From Flavobacterium sp. TR2 (GTDB taxonomy: Bacteria > Bacteroidota > Bacteroidia > Flavobacteriales > Flavobacteriaceae), in contig NZ_CP104307.1 of the NCBI RefSeq assembly GCF_025252405.1, positions 1,984,001 to 2,048,000 on the forward strand: a stretch of 64,000 nucleotides of DNA. The letters are read 5' to 3'. A model generated the notes under the pieces. That model had not been told where the DNA came from. It ran no database searches and saw only the letters and a list, made by a program, of their open reading frames with translations. Made by a program: the position numbers and the translations under genes. Numbering within the stretch: the first letter of the stretch is position 1; every line of letters starts with the position of its first letter. Of this stretch, positions 43,892 to 54,800 are shown piece by piece.

Positions 43892-44310
43892 TTTTATTGT
43901 ATTATTTTTTTTAAGGTGTTCTTACAATACAAATTCGCCAACACCAAAAACGCTGATATAAGACTAAAATAATTTGAGTTTTTTTAAATTAATTCAAGTT
44001 ACTATATTAAGAGATTTGTTTAATTGAGGTTTAAGTACAAAATAAAGTTAGCTTAATTACTAATAAAATAAGATGACAAAGATAAATTCACATCAATAAT
44101 TTAAATGTCTTAATATGTCGTAAAAACATCATTATAAGACTAAAATAATTAAGTTTTTTAAAATTAATTAAAGTTGCTAGTTAGCAGATTTGTTTAAAAT
44201 GTAACTCCACTTGTTGTTCTTGGATTAATCTGTTTTTTATTAATCATTAAAAAGGTTTTTATCTGATAAAATGTAGTTTAAAGACTGAAATAATAATGTT
44301 TTTTAGGTAT
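43892..44310. repeat. Gap with about 65-bp direct repeats
   Basis: No gene is supported. ATAAGACTAAAATAATT followed by GTTTTTTnAAATTAATT and AAGTT occurs at 43957-44022 and again at 44133-44197. A shorter, more decayed copy is at about 44279-44310. All are in the same orientation. Confidence 0.6.
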
Positions 44311-44634
44311 TTATACATCCTTTTTGAGGTAAACCTTTTTCTTTACTAAATGTTCTAAGTTCGGGTCATTTTTAATACGCTCAATTTCAATTTCAATAAT
44401 CTGAACAATATCCATTTTTATTTGTCGATAATTAAGAACTATTTCCTTTTTCATGTTATCCTGACCATGTATATCTGCAAAGGATAAAATATCAGGTGTT
44501 TTTTGATATGCTTTGGTTTCAGATGCAACATTATAGTTATCCACAACAATTTCAGCGTGAAAAATTTTCTGCTCGATGCGTTCGTCAAAATTGTCAGATA
44601 CAGCCCCACAAAAATACCTTGGGTCAGTGTAGAG
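44311..44634 (-). pseudogene. Remnant of an unknown gene, no start
   Basis: An open minus-strand frame of about 105 codons ends at 44311 (…LVKKKVYLKKDV). It can be followed upstream past a GTG at 44544 as far as ~44634 (DPRYFCGAVSDNFDERIEQK), where it meets the exporter fragment. It has no credible start. The amino-acid composition looks real (NVASETKAYQKTPDILSFAD). I cannot name the family. Confidence 0.45.
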
Positions 44635-44697
44635 ATTTTAGATAAAGGAATGAGACTGTCCAATTGCATGGAAATTGATGTAGAGGTATCATTGCGG

Positions 44698-44930
44698 TTG
44701 ATTGTTAAACTGGCTATAGAAGATTTTAAAAAGAAAGGAAAAACTGTAATCGTAATTGCTCATCGTCTAAGCACAATTGCAAATGCAGATCAGATTCTAG
44801 TAATGAAAAATGGTGCAATTGTAGAATCTGGAGGTCATTCGGAATTGTTGAAGCAAAAAACAGAATATTATAATTTATAGGAAAAACAGAATTTAAACTA
44901 ATAGATATAATGCTTTGCATGGAATATCTT
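44698..44930 (+). pseudogene. 3' fragment of a second C39/ABC exporter gene
   Basis: From GATTGTTAAAC onward the sequence follows the last ~180 bp of the exporter gene at 36650-38818 plus about 50 bp beyond, at high identity (AIEDFKKKGKTVIVIAHRLSTIANADQ region). Near the end, TTATGGGAA (Leu-Trp-Glu) has become TTATAGGAA, a premature stop. Everything upstream (protease, membrane and most of the ATPase) is absent. It is a dead relic of a duplicated transporter. Confidence 0.88.
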
Positions 44931-45474
44931 GATTTTATAATAAATCATCCAATATAATTGCAGTAGAGAAGGAATAAAGTCTTTCAATGTTTTTTGATTC
45001 CCTTAAGAGCATACCATTTTGAACAGAATGAGATATAATAACAAAAAGCTTCAGAGAAATCTGAAGCTTTTGTTTTAGTATCGGGAACAGGACTCGAACC
45101 TGTGTCCGCCGTGGCGGATATGAGCCTGTTTAGCGGTTAATGTTTTAAACAAAAAAAAACACCATCTTTTTTAAGTGGTGTTTTTCTTAGTAGCGGGAAG
45201 CATTAAATTATCTAACCAGATCATCTTGGATTATTACAATATTTTAGCATATGCATCTTAATTTTTATCTGCTTTTTGTTTGCATGTCTACTCATATAAT
45301 TATCAAAAAACATCAATCAAATTAAAAGCTCCTTTAGTAGTTTGTTGTGGAAAAATTATATATTTATAAATAAATAATATGTGAAATTTATCAAACATAT
45401 CTGCCCAAATTTGGATGGCTTTGTAACACATATAAATAAGTTATAGCCAATGCTCGTTAAAAACGAAAAATGAA
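44931..45474. other. Gap with terminator hairpins and a tRNA relic
   Basis: 544 bp without a gene. It contains a tRNA-type terminator (AAGCTTCAGA/TCTGAAGCTT, about 45046-45070), the tRNA 3'-half relic at 45079-45130, a second hairpin (ACACCA...TGGTGT, about 45159-45183), and TTAGTAGCGGGAA after it, which looks like another tRNA acceptor end. The region beyond 45200 is AT-rich and presumably carries the promoter of the next gene. Confidence 0.6.
45079..45130 (-). pseudogene. tRNA 3'-half relic
   Basis: On the minus strand: T arm ACAGG-TTCGAGT-CCTGT, then TCCCGATA as the 3' acceptor strand, preceded by TCCGCC-AC-GGCGGA and GGCTCATA. The 5' half (acceptor and D arm) is missing, so no functional tRNA is possible. 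GGCTCATA resembles the anticodon loop of tRNA-Met, whereas the GC-rich hairpin would be a long variable arm; I cannot decide the parent. Confidence 0.6.
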
Positions 45475-46437
45475 GTGAAAATGAAAAATCCAATTATTTT
45501 TTTAACCTTAATGTTTTTTATAAATGGATTTGTTTTTGGACAACCAGGATATTATGGTTCTTTTGAGTTTAAAATATTCAATGATAAAAAAATGGTAGAT
45601 TTATCTAGTGATAATTGGAAAGTCATCACTTATAATACTTCAAATTTCTTTCCAACTCACGGTTATAAATACCCTGATTATTACAAAATAAACGTAGAAG
45701 GTGGTGATGGTAGAGAAAATTTGTTTGTAGATATTGTATTTAAAAAAGATACTATGCGTATTTATACCCCATCTATAGGTTTGCGAACCGTAACCTTTGA
45801 TAGTATAGCCTTTAAAAAAGGAGTTTTTAAAATCCCAACTTTTTTATATGACTTAAAAGATTTGATAAAAAGCGAACCTAATTATGAATACATTCCTGAT
45901 ATAAAAGGTAACTGGGATTTATTTTCTACGAAAAAAGAAGTGTATAAATGCTACATCGAAAAGGTAGAAGATCTAGACATGATAAGTGCTCCTTTGCTTG
46001 CTCCAAATAGTGTTAATACCATGGGATGGAAGTCTTCAACATCCTATATTTTCAAAAAGAATTATATCATTAAAGATCACGATGGATATGACAGTAACAA
46101 CCATTGGGACAATAAGCGTTACATCTATGAAATAAAAAATATAGAGGAAACTACATTTTGGGGCAGTAAAATTATAGGTTATGATATTTTATCACTTTAT
46201 GCAAAAGAAAATACTTTATATGCTTTAATCAAAAAAAGCTATGCAGATTTAAATAAAGATACTTATGGAGTTTATAAATTATATTTTGTTGATGAAGTAA
46301 TAATTACAGAGAAATTGGCTGCCTCATTAAAAAAACAACAAGTAGAAGAAGATTATCAATCTGCTATAAAACTGCAAGGATATGGTGGAGCACTAAGAGA
46401 AAAAATAAAAATAGAATACAACAAAATACCAAAATAA
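45475..46437 (+). CDS. Secreted protein of unknown function
   Basis: 320 residues with a signal peptide (NPIIFLTLMFFINGFVFGQ). The mature part is Tyr/Asp/Lys rich with many predicted strands, for example GYYGSFEFKIFNDKKMVDL and YPDYYKINVEGGDGREN. No family recognised. The second Met (45481) is an alternative start. It precedes another secreted orphan with a 99-bp gap. Confidence 0.65.
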   Translation: MKMKNPIIFLTLMFFINGFVFGQPGYYGSFEFKIFNDKKMVDLSSDNWKVITYNTSNFFPTHGYKYPDYYKINVEGGDGRENLFVDIVFKKDTMRIYTPSIGLRTVTFDSIAFKKGVFKIPTFLYDLKDLIKSEPNYEYIPDIKGNWDLFSTKKEVYKCYIEKVEDLDMISAPLLAPNSVNTMGWKSSTSYIFKKNYIIKDHDGYDSNNHWDNKRYIYEIKNIEETTFWGSKIIGYDILSLYAKENTLYALIKKSYADLNKDTYGVYKLYFVDEVIITEKLAASLKKQQVEEDYQSAIKLQGYGGALREKIKIEYNKIPK

Positions 46438-46536
46438 AGTTCTCTGTAATTCAACAATTTTATTTAGCTGTTTCTTTGACTCTTCGTGATTACCATTCAG
46501 AACTCGGGTTGTAACTAAAAATAATAATTCCTTAAT

Positions 46537-47250
46537 ATGAAAAATACTTTCAAACTGTTAGTTTTAGTTCAAATCGCAATTTTAACAAGTTGCAAAAAAT
46601 CAACGATTAGGGATTCATCTACTAAAAACGCTATTGCCGCAGATACAGCAGCAAAAGCAGCTGGCGATATTCCTGCTCATAAGTATGGTATAATCATAAA
46701 AAGTAAGCAGTTCAAAATAAACGGAATAGAATGTTATTGGGAACATACTGATACTTTGACAAAAGAAGGGTCTATGGATTTAATAAAATTAAGAGACTAT
46801 AAAACAAACCGAGTTTTAATTTATGATACCGAATGTTGTTTAAAATATGGGTTTGATTTTTATTCTCCTGATAATTTTAAGGATGTTAATTTTGATGGTT
46901 TTGAAGATTTTCTAATTAGAAGCTATGGAAGTATGGCTGCTTTTGAGACAACATATGTTTTTTTGTTCGACAATAAAACAAAACGATTCGTATCATCGAA
47001 TTTATCAGGGAATGGTATTGAAATAGATGCTATTAATAGAAAACTCATTACGACCAGTTTTGATAAAGATAGTGAGAAAGCAGAATCGTATTATTTTGAT
47101 AAACTTGGAAAAGTAAAATATACAGAAATAGTTACTGTTACCACTGAATATTTAGATACAATTCCTGTTGAATATAGAACTTATGAGAAAATAATTAACG
47201 GAAAAGTGGTGCAAACAAAGAAAGATTCTATAATCACTTCCGAAAAATAA
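46537..47250 (+). CDS. Lipoprotein, XAC2610-like
   Basis: 237 residues. Lipoprotein signal LLVLVQIAILTSCKKS. The middle has the FxxPDNFKDVNFDGFEDFLI motif (DxNxDGxxD) and a following YVFLFDNKTKRFV strand pair as in XAC2610-related proteins. Function is unknown. It may be co-transcribed with the preceding secreted protein. Confidence 0.65.
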   Translation: MKNTFKLLVLVQIAILTSCKKSTIRDSSTKNAIAADTAAKAAGDIPAHKYGIIIKSKQFKINGIECYWEHTDTLTKEGSMDLIKLRDYKTNRVLIYDTECCLKYGFDFYSPDNFKDVNFDGFEDFLIRSYGSMAAFETTYVFLFDNKTKRFVSSNLSGNGIEIDAINRKLITTSFDKDSEKAESYYFDKLGKVKYTEIVTVTTEYLDTIPVEYRTYEKIINGKVVQTKKDSIITSEK

Positions 47251-47611
47251 GTTGAGTGAATAAAAAGGGTGATGTATCAGATGTGTTGGTAGCCAATTAT
47301 TCTTTCTAATATTTCAGATAATCAATTGTTTATAGTGTTATAGCTGTAAAAATTAAAACAACCCAGAAAAAAGATGAAAACAAAAAAACACCAGCTTTTT
47401 CAAGTGGTGTTTTTCTTAGTAGCCCCAAAAGGACAATTCTCGAACCATTTTCATAGTGATTTGAAAATTTTAAGTCCGATTTAGAAGCTGTCTATTGATT
47501 GGTTATCTAGATTTTTTATTAATATGAAATTTTAAAAGTGTATTTCTAATTTTATTTTTCGTCTCATTATTTGTAAAGTGGATAAATTCAGGTAATTGTT
47601 TAATGTTTTTT
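47251..47611. other. Gap with hairpin and tRNA-3'-end-like repeat copy C
   Basis: The hairpin AACACCA...TGGTGTT (about 47388-47411) is followed by TTAGTAGCCCC and the start of duplicated segment copy C (47418). The rest up to the CHU_C gene matches 38911-39094. No gene. Confidence 0.7.
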
Positions 47612-48941
47612 TTATCTCTTTAAACTAAAGTGGCCTTTGAATTCATTTCCATTTGCAGCTGTTGCCACAAACCAATAATCAGAGGATGGCATATCAAGTC
47701 CTTTATAAGTTCCATCCCAAAAATTATTAGCTGTTAGTACTGCAATCAATCTTCCAAATCGATCAAAAATTCTAATAGCAGAGCCTGTTGCTAAATATTC
47801 TGAATTGATTATCCATGTATCATTATATCCATCATCATTAGGAGTGAAAAATTTTGGAAAAGAAATTTCATTACTGGGATCAGGGCAGTCAACGGCCGCA
47901 TTTTTTATATTTATTTTTACTGGAGTTCTCATGCTCTCACAATTATGTATTGTCTGGGAAGCATAATATGTTTTTCCATCTTCAATTAGCGTTGATTCAG
48001 AAAGATTTGTTTCGTCTAATAGGGAAGAGTACCATCTTATGTTTTGTCCGTAAACTTTAATGAAGCTAATGTTTGCATTTTGGTTTGAACAGAAATTTTG
48101 CTCAGGATCAGCATCAGGAGTTTGCTCTTCTATAATTTTGACGAGTATTGCTTTTCTTGGGCTCTCACAGCCATTCAAATTTTGACTTGCATAATATATT
48201 GTATTATTAAGCTTCGTTGTTTCATTTAAAATATTTCCACCTGTTGGAGAGTCAAACCACATTATATTTTGCCCCATAATTGCAATATTTTTCAAAACAG
48301 CATTTTGGCTAGCGCAAAAAAACTGAGGGCTTTCCGCTACTGGGGCATCATCTTGAAGGACAGTAACTGAGACTGGGAGTCTTTCACTTTCGCAGGCAAT
48401 CGTTTGTGATGCATAATAAGTTGTCCCATTTTGTAAAACAGTATTAGGGGAAAGTGCAGTTATTGCAGTATTGGCATCATACCACTTTAAATTTTGGCCG
48501 TTAATGCTTATATTGTTTAAGGTAGCATTCTTACTTTTGCAAAATATCGGATTAGTGTCTCCTGTCGGAGCTAAAGGCTTACCTGTAATATTTACGCGAA
48601 CAGGAGTTCTTTCGCTTTCGCAACCGAATACGGTTTGAGATGCATAATATATTTTATTGTTTTCAAGTATTGCTGTCTTTGGCAAAAGAGTCCCTGCCGT
48701 TTCTGAGTCATACCATTTTGTAATCTCGCCTGTAATTTTGAGATCTGAAATAATCGGATTCTGATCTGAACAGAAAGACTGATTAGATTCAGTTGAAGGT
48801 TTGTTTGGATGAACAATTTTTATATGAATAGGAATTCTTCTGCTTTCGCAACCATTTAAGGTTTGAGATGCATAATAGATCTGATTATCTGCAAGAGCTG
48901 TTGTTTTTTGAATAATATTGCCTTGAATTTCATCATCGTAC
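47418..48941. repeat. Duplicated segment, copy C (partner of 38911-40424)
   Basis: The intact context of the duplication: non-coding sequence and the 3' part of the large cargo gene. Beyond 48941 the coding sequence continues normally here, while copy B ends, so C is the parent or a full-length sister. Confidence 0.9.
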
Positions 48942-51640
48942 CATTTGATATTGATGCCTGTAATTTCTATGTTTTCTATATTTAAGTGATCATTGAAGCA
49001 GAATGTTTGTTGAGAATTCGCAATTGGCAGAGGCTGTTCTTCAATGATAATTTTTTGATTTTGTTTGGAAATATTCCCATTTCCATCATTATAATTCCAT
49101 GTGACAGTATAGATTCCCGGCAAAGTAAAATCCAACGAATTTTCAGTTGTAGCAGTTATTAATCCTGCACAATTATCTGTTGCTGTCGGAATTGTGTTTA
49201 TTATGGTTTGGCAGCTGCCCCTCACATCTGCTAAAACTGCAATAGTTGGAATAGGAGCAATGTTATCTCCAATAGCGACCTTTAAAGATAAAGTGCTTGG
49301 ACAGCTTCCAGGCGCCCCTGATATTATACAATTATACTCGCCACTGTTTATTGCTGCAGCATTGGCTATTGCTGGATTTTGGTCTTGTGACGTGAAGCCG
49401 TTTGGCCCGCTCCAATTGTAAGCGGTTCCTCCTGAAGCAGCAAGTTCTAGAGTTTGTCCAATACAAATGGGGGAATTGCTTGAAATATGGGAATTAGATT
49501 CGCAGTCGTTAAACTTTACCAGAAATGCATCTCCAGAATTAAATGCGAGATTGGTGTAATTGGTGTTCTGATGTGTGCCTGGTGTTGCTATGTTCAGCAA
49601 GCTCTGGGTGCTGCCAGCCAAATATAGATTTCCATTTTCATCTGCAGCAGTTGAAAGAGCATCATCAGCAGCCTCTCCGCTAAAATAGGTAGACCATTTT
49701 CTTTCCCCGTCTGTACTGAATTTTACTAAAAAAGAGTCGGTGCCTGAAGCATTGCTGTAAGGGTTTTCCATGTAAGCGTTTGGCGTAGCGGAGAAACCGG
49801 CTTTTGTACGTCCGGTAAAGTATATTGTTCCATTTTTAGTAACTGAAAGCCCTAAAGCTTCTGGGTAAAAATAAGACCCCCATATTTTAAAACCGTTCGG
49901 ATCGAATTTCAGAATGGCTCCGTTATTGCCGGAACCATTAGCAATAAAATTTTCCTGAAAAATGCCAGCCGTTGCGATTCCTGTGATGCTATTGGTTTGG
50001 CCAAGACAATACAGATTATTATGGGAATCTATTCCCAGATCGTGAAAGAAGTCTGTTTTTTCCCCACCAAAATAAGTCCCCCAGACCAGATTTCCATTGC
50101 TGGTAAATTTTGCTAAAAATCCTTCCCGATCGGAAGTGGTATGCGTTTCCTGAAATGAATTAGCCGTAGCAATGCCATTTTTGCTGAATGTTGAACCTAT
50201 AAGGATGATATTGCCATTAGTATCCACTTTAGAATCATAAATGATGTCCTGGCCTGTTCCTCCATAATAGGTTCCCCATTCTCTGCGTCCGTCCCTATTA
50301 AATTTGGCGATAAAGCCATCTCCCGTATTGAAGCTGTCTAAACTGCTTTTGAATGAGGAAATGTCTGCGATGTTTTCTTTACTGTAAGTGGCGCCTACAA
50401 TGTATATGTTTTCATTGGAGTCAAGAGTGATGCTTTTAACATCATCATTCGATAGCCCGCCATAATAAGTGCCCCATTGCCTAACTCCGTCTTTGTCAAA
50501 TTTGGCTAAAAAACCATCCCAATAGTTTCCGTGCGCCTGCTGATGGCTGCCGGGAGTTGCTATATTATTATCGCTCATTGTCGAGCCGCCAACATATACA
50601 TTATCATTATCCGAAACGACAATTTTGAATATATCTTCTGATTTGCTGCCTCCGTAATATGTTGCCCATAACCTTGTTCCATCGGCATTAAATTTTGCAA
50701 AAAAGCTATCATAAGAGGCGTTTAATGATCCAAAAGTGTTTTGATGGGCTCCATTTGATGCCATGTTTAATTTGCTGAAAGTATTGCCGCCAATGTAGCT
50801 GAAGTTATTTTTTGTAAAAACTGATGCGACAAAATCAGCCCCTTCCCCTCCATGATAGGTTCCCCACAAACGGACAGGCACAGGGTCAATAATCACAGTT
50901 TTATTGAGAATCCTGCCTTTAGCGTTAAAACCATACATATTGTTGCCAACCTGATCATAAGTAACGTCTATTTTTCTTTTACGATTCTTTTCTTCTATCC
51001 AGCTTTCAGGGAGTATTTCTTCCATGATTCCAAATGCAGTATTGATTTGAATTTTATTGTTTTTTAAATTAGTCCGAGCACCCTTAAACTTTAATTTTAT
51101 ATCTGAAATTTTTCCTTTAGGATGTATAATAAAGTTATATTCGACTGCTTTTTTTGCATCTTCAGGCACGGTAAAAACAATATCGATATGTGGATAGATA
51201 TTTTTATATATGACATTCCCGTATTCATGCACTCCAATAACTCCATTTGCATTGCCCGGCACATTGTAGTAATTGCTGAAGTCTCTTGATTTGTGGGAGG
51301 CAATAAGTTTTGCATTGGGAGCAGCATTTATAAAATCAACATCAATTCTGTGGAGCTGGTAATCTGTGTTAGATTCTGATGCTGCGATATTTTTCATATC
51401 TGACAATGGAGACATTTGATTGGCTCTTCTTTTTTCGTAAACGTCATATGAAAAACCATTTTTGCGCAATTGAATGTTTAACCCATTATGCGTCAATAAA
51501 AATTTAACTTCATTGTTTGGTTTGCCATCCTGATTCAGGATCTGGCCTTTGTTTTCTTTAAAACCTTTGGACTGATTTATATGCTGAGACATGGCAGAGC
51601 AATAAAAAAGAATTGCTGTTATAAATAAAATTTGCTTCAT
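47612..51640 (-). CDS. Large T9SS-secreted SBBP-repeat/Ig-like/CHU_C protein
   Basis: 1342 residues from the ATG at 51640, which opens a signal peptide (MKQILFITAILFYCSAMSQ). In order: an N-terminal beta-rich domain (about 20-260, including NKGQILNQDGKPNNEVKFLL), eight or more SBBP propeller repeats of the type LWGTYYGG...D...D...YVGG, an Ig-like/HYR region (about 720-880), five to six Ig-like CHU-associated repeats each with KWYD...YYASQTxxGCES, and the C-terminal gliding-motility-associated domain (FFTPNDDGYNDTW...GHFSLKR). Such C-termini direct export by the T9SS encoded at 9.6-15.6 kb. Likely a large surface adhesin or matrix protein. Confidence 0.9.
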   Translation of the reverse strand: MKQILFITAILFYCSAMSQHINQSKGFKENKGQILNQDGKPNNEVKFLLTHNGLNIQLRKNGFSYDVYEKRRANQMSPLSDMKNIAASESNTDYQLHRIDVDFINAAPNAKLIASHKSRDFSNYYNVPGNANGVIGVHEYGNVIYKNIYPHIDIVFTVPEDAKKAVEYNFIIHPKGKISDIKLKFKGARTNLKNNKIQINTAFGIMEEILPESWIEEKNRKRKIDVTYDQVGNNMYGFNAKGRILNKTVIIDPVPVRLWGTYHGGEGADFVASVFTKNNFSYIGGNTFSKLNMASNGAHQNTFGSLNASYDSFFAKFNADGTRLWATYYGGSKSEDIFKIVVSDNDNVYVGGSTMSDNNIATPGSHQQAHGNYWDGFLAKFDKDGVRQWGTYYGGLSNDDVKSITLDSNENIYIVGATYSKENIADISSFKSSLDSFNTGDGFIAKFNRDGRREWGTYYGGTGQDIIYDSKVDTNGNIILIGSTFSKNGIATANSFQETHTTSDREGFLAKFTSNGNLVWGTYFGGEKTDFFHDLGIDSHNNLYCLGQTNSITGIATAGIFQENFIANGSGNNGAILKFDPNGFKIWGSYFYPEALGLSVTKNGTIYFTGRTKAGFSATPNAYMENPYSNASGTDSFLVKFSTDGERKWSTYFSGEAADDALSTAADENGNLYLAGSTQSLLNIATPGTHQNTNYTNLAFNSGDAFLVKFNDCESNSHISSNSPICIGQTLELAASGGTAYNWSGPNGFTSQDQNPAIANAAAINSGEYNCIISGAPGSCPSTLSLKVAIGDNIAPIPTIAVLADVRGSCQTIINTIPTATDNCAGLITATTENSLDFTLPGIYTVTWNYNDGNGNISKQNQKIIIEEQPLPIANSQQTFCFNDHLNIENIEITGINIKWYDDEIQGNIIQKTTALADNQIYYASQTLNGCESRRIPIHIKIVHPNKPSTESNQSFCSDQNPIISDLKITGEITKWYDSETAGTLLPKTAILENNKIYYASQTVFGCESERTPVRVNITGKPLAPTGDTNPIFCKSKNATLNNISINGQNLKWYDANTAITALSPNTVLQNGTTYYASQTIACESERLPVSVTVLQDDAPVAESPQFFCASQNAVLKNIAIMGQNIMWFDSPTGGNILNETTKLNNTIYYASQNLNGCESPRKAILVKIIEEQTPDADPEQNFCSNQNANISFIKVYGQNIRWYSSLLDETNLSESTLIEDGKTYYASQTIHNCESMRTPVKINIKNAAVDCPDPSNEISFPKFFTPNDDGYNDTWIINSEYLATGSAIRIFDRFGRLIAVLTANNFWDGTYKGLDMPSSDYWFVATAANGNEFKGHFSLKR

Positions 51641-51791
51641 GGTTAGATTTAAGGGAAGTGTAAATGTAGTTAAAAGTTTACAGGAATTAACAATGGTATT
51701 GAGTGGTATTATATTCTTTATGTAATAAATCAAGTATTGGAACTTAACGGATTTTAAGTTTTTTAACGGACTTCTTTACTGAATGCAATTT

Positions 51792-51826
51792 AAAAAAGCC
51801 TGAAAAAATATATTTCAGGCTTTTTG
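51792..51826 (-). terminator. Terminator after the Rhs/YD gene
   Basis: AAAAAGCCTGAAA pairs with TTTCAGGCTTTTT (51813-51825). It lies just past the stop of the minus-strand Rhs gene. Confidence 0.85.
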
Positions 51827-51874
51827 TGAATTTTTTAAATGAATTTCAGATGATTAGCAGCGAATAATCTAATG

Positions 51875-54800
51875 TTAATATCTGTAATTGTACTTGTTTT
51901 CCGAGACAATTTTATTGTCTTGATTTCTTGTAAGCACTAAACGTCCAAGCCTGTCGTATTCAAATTTTGTTGTTATGCCTTTCGGATCAATAATTGAACT
52001 TACCCCTATGCCGAGCTTATAGGTATAGGTGGTTGCAAATGAATTGGCAGGCAGAAGCGCTCTGAATCCCGAAGGCACTTCAGTTAGAGACCTTATCGCT
52101 TCATCATTCATGCCTAAGGCAGTTTTAACCTGCTGGTAGGACATATTTTCTATTTTTGCAATTGGATATATTCCATTGTATCCCCAGATATAGGTGATGT
52201 CAATTCCATTTTCCTGTTTCTGCTGCAGCAGATTGCCATTGGTATTGTCAAGCTCCACTATTCTAATACGGTTTTCTAATGGAGCGTTTCCTTTAGAACT
52301 CTGGATAATTTCAGGCTGAATCAATTGGTTTCCCCAATCTTTGAATATTTTTTTGCTTTCTGAAATTTTATTCGATTTGACAAAGTTTTGGGTTTTAATA
52401 GGGATCAATCTGTTAGCCGCAACCAAATTGCTCATTAAGGGTTCGGCATCCAACTCACTGTCTCCTGGATAGAAGTGCTTGATTTCCAAGGTTTCTCCTT
52501 TTGACGAAGTGGTTTTTTGGCTGCTTAACTGCATATGCATTGGATTATTATAGTTAAAACTGGTGCTGCTAACCACTGTGCTCTTGACATTGTTAGACGC
52601 ATCATAGAATGTTTCGGTAACAGTTTTTGATTTTAAATAATGCCAAGAGATTACATATCTGTATCCCATATTTTGGAAAGGGACTATGTTTGGGGGTGGC
52701 CCATTAACATTTGGGCAGGTTATGAATTTTTCTCTTGTGAAAATTTTTATTCCTGAAATAGTTGTAGTTTTTGAGGTGTCTTCAAAATAGGCGTTCTGTT
52801 CTTCCTGCAGTATTTTATTGTTTGAATTGTACACTTTTTTGCTTAAAAGGTTGCCTCGCAGCCAGTCAAATTCTATATTTATGGAGCCATCCTGGCTATT
52901 GTAAGAAGGGGTAAAGTCATAATTATATGCAGTATATCCATTTTTGAGAACATTTGTATAATCAATATTTTCTTCTTTTACATCCGTATAGTATACTTCG
53001 TTCATTAAAAAATAAGGGGATTGGCCACTGTATATCGTGTTGTAGTCAATTTTCCAGAACGTTCCAAACTGACTTCCGCATCTTATTTTCTCATAGGTTC
53101 TAAAGGTTTCAGGGTCAAATTTTCGAACAGCATCAAAAACCAGCCTTCCGCTGCTTTTGCTGCCTTGGTCCGGAATTGCATATGAATATTTTTTTTTGCT
53201 TGCAAGCGTTAAATCATCGGCATAATTTTCTATTGCTGCGATTCTTAACCCAGGACCTGATACGTTTTTTGGAATATCATCTAGTTTAATGTAAATCAAT
53301 TGAAGATCGCGGACACTCATTTCTTGTCCAAAAGCCTCTATATAAACAGAACCTGAACCGCTTAGATTAACGGATTCATCAAAAGCCATAGAGGAGCGGA
53401 CTTTTGAACTGTCAAAAATAGGGGCGCTGCTGCCATTTTTATAAACTCTAACTCTGGCATATTGATATTTGTTTATGGTTAAATTTCCTGTATAGTTAAT
53501 TTTAAAAGCAAGTCTGGCACTTGCGTCGATAAGGTCATATTTAATTTCATTATAAACAAAACAGCTGTCGCAATCTTCTTCTAAAGTGCTCAGCGGAGAG
53601 CCTTTGCCCTGAACTATATGCGAGTTTTCGATAACTTCTCTGTTCCTATTGAGTTCATCTACGCCGAAATAGGAATTGGATTCATAAATGAATTTTGTTT
53701 TGCCTTTAGTGGGATATTGTATTTCGGTGAGGATTCCTGCTTGTGCGGCATTTGTGTTCACATCGCGATTTGCAGAACCTAAAGTTACTTTTCCGTTGTT
53801 AAGCCAAATATGTTGTCGCGGCACTAGAGTCAGGTTGTTGCTTGCTCCATTGTAATAGCCCCAAGCATCCATTTCTTTAGAATTTTTTGACGGGGGATTG
53901 ATGTCAGAATATGTAAATTTTGTAGCTATGTTGTCGTCGATTAGATCATTTACCGCTAAAAGCTTTAATCTTTTGCGAACATATTCTAATTCTGTTCCCC
54001 CAGGATCGAAATAGCTGTAGGTTAGTTCGTATCCTTTGCTGTCAGCAAAAGCATCATTGACTTTGTTTTGAATTTTTATGAATTTTAGATACGCAGGAAC
54101 TATATTTTCAGTAGGAAAACGAGCCTGATCCAATAAACTTGGAGACGCTAAATCTAATCTTCCTGATTGTGCAATAAACAAAATCCTAAAATCTTTATAA
54201 GTTATAGAACTAAGTTTGAATGTTTTGGTAGAATTAATGGAATTTCGTTTTATGGAGCCAGTCATTATTTCTGTTTGCGGAGCTCCAGGACTACAGTCAC
54301 TGTAAGTTTTTGAAACGATGATCTGATCATTTGTGTTGGTATTGGAATGCCAGCCGTCATTTGTATAGGCAAAATCGATGGTATTATTGGACGGTGTTTT
54401 TATCTGATCAACATACCATGCAGTAGTATAATAATTGGTGTCATGTTCCACACCAACTGATCTTGAAGTTTCTCTGGTGTTATTGAACAGATATACGTTG
54501 CCCTGCGGATCGGTAATTTTGAATTGTCGATTATGTTTGTTTTCTGAAGTTTCAACCTTAAAAGCATCAGGAGGATAGATTAATATTCTGTTTGCATCTT
54601 GAACATCTCCGATAATAAACTTTCCCTGTGCGGTTGGCGAGCTGAAATGATATACATCTTTGATCCAGGAATTATTTCTAAGAAGCGATATTTCATAATT
54701 GCAATAGTCCCATGGCGGTGTCTGGTTTAACAAGTTGGACACTGCATCTAAATCAGGCATATTTTCATCTACTGTTTCGTCGGGGCTATCCCTAGCATCA

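Noticed and set aside
44503..44880. 125-residue ABC-transporter-like gene
   Set aside because: Only the tail of the ATPase is present, without Walker A or signature, and an added premature stop is seen; it is a fragment fused to unrelated sequence.
45079..45130. Functional tRNA gene
   Set aside because: The T arm and 3' acceptor strand are good, but no matching 5' acceptor strand or D arm exists upstream on the minus strand.
49194..49421. Plus-strand frames inside the large cargo gene
   Set aside because: They lie inside the continuous minus-strand SBBP/Ig-like gene and show no start signals or family features.
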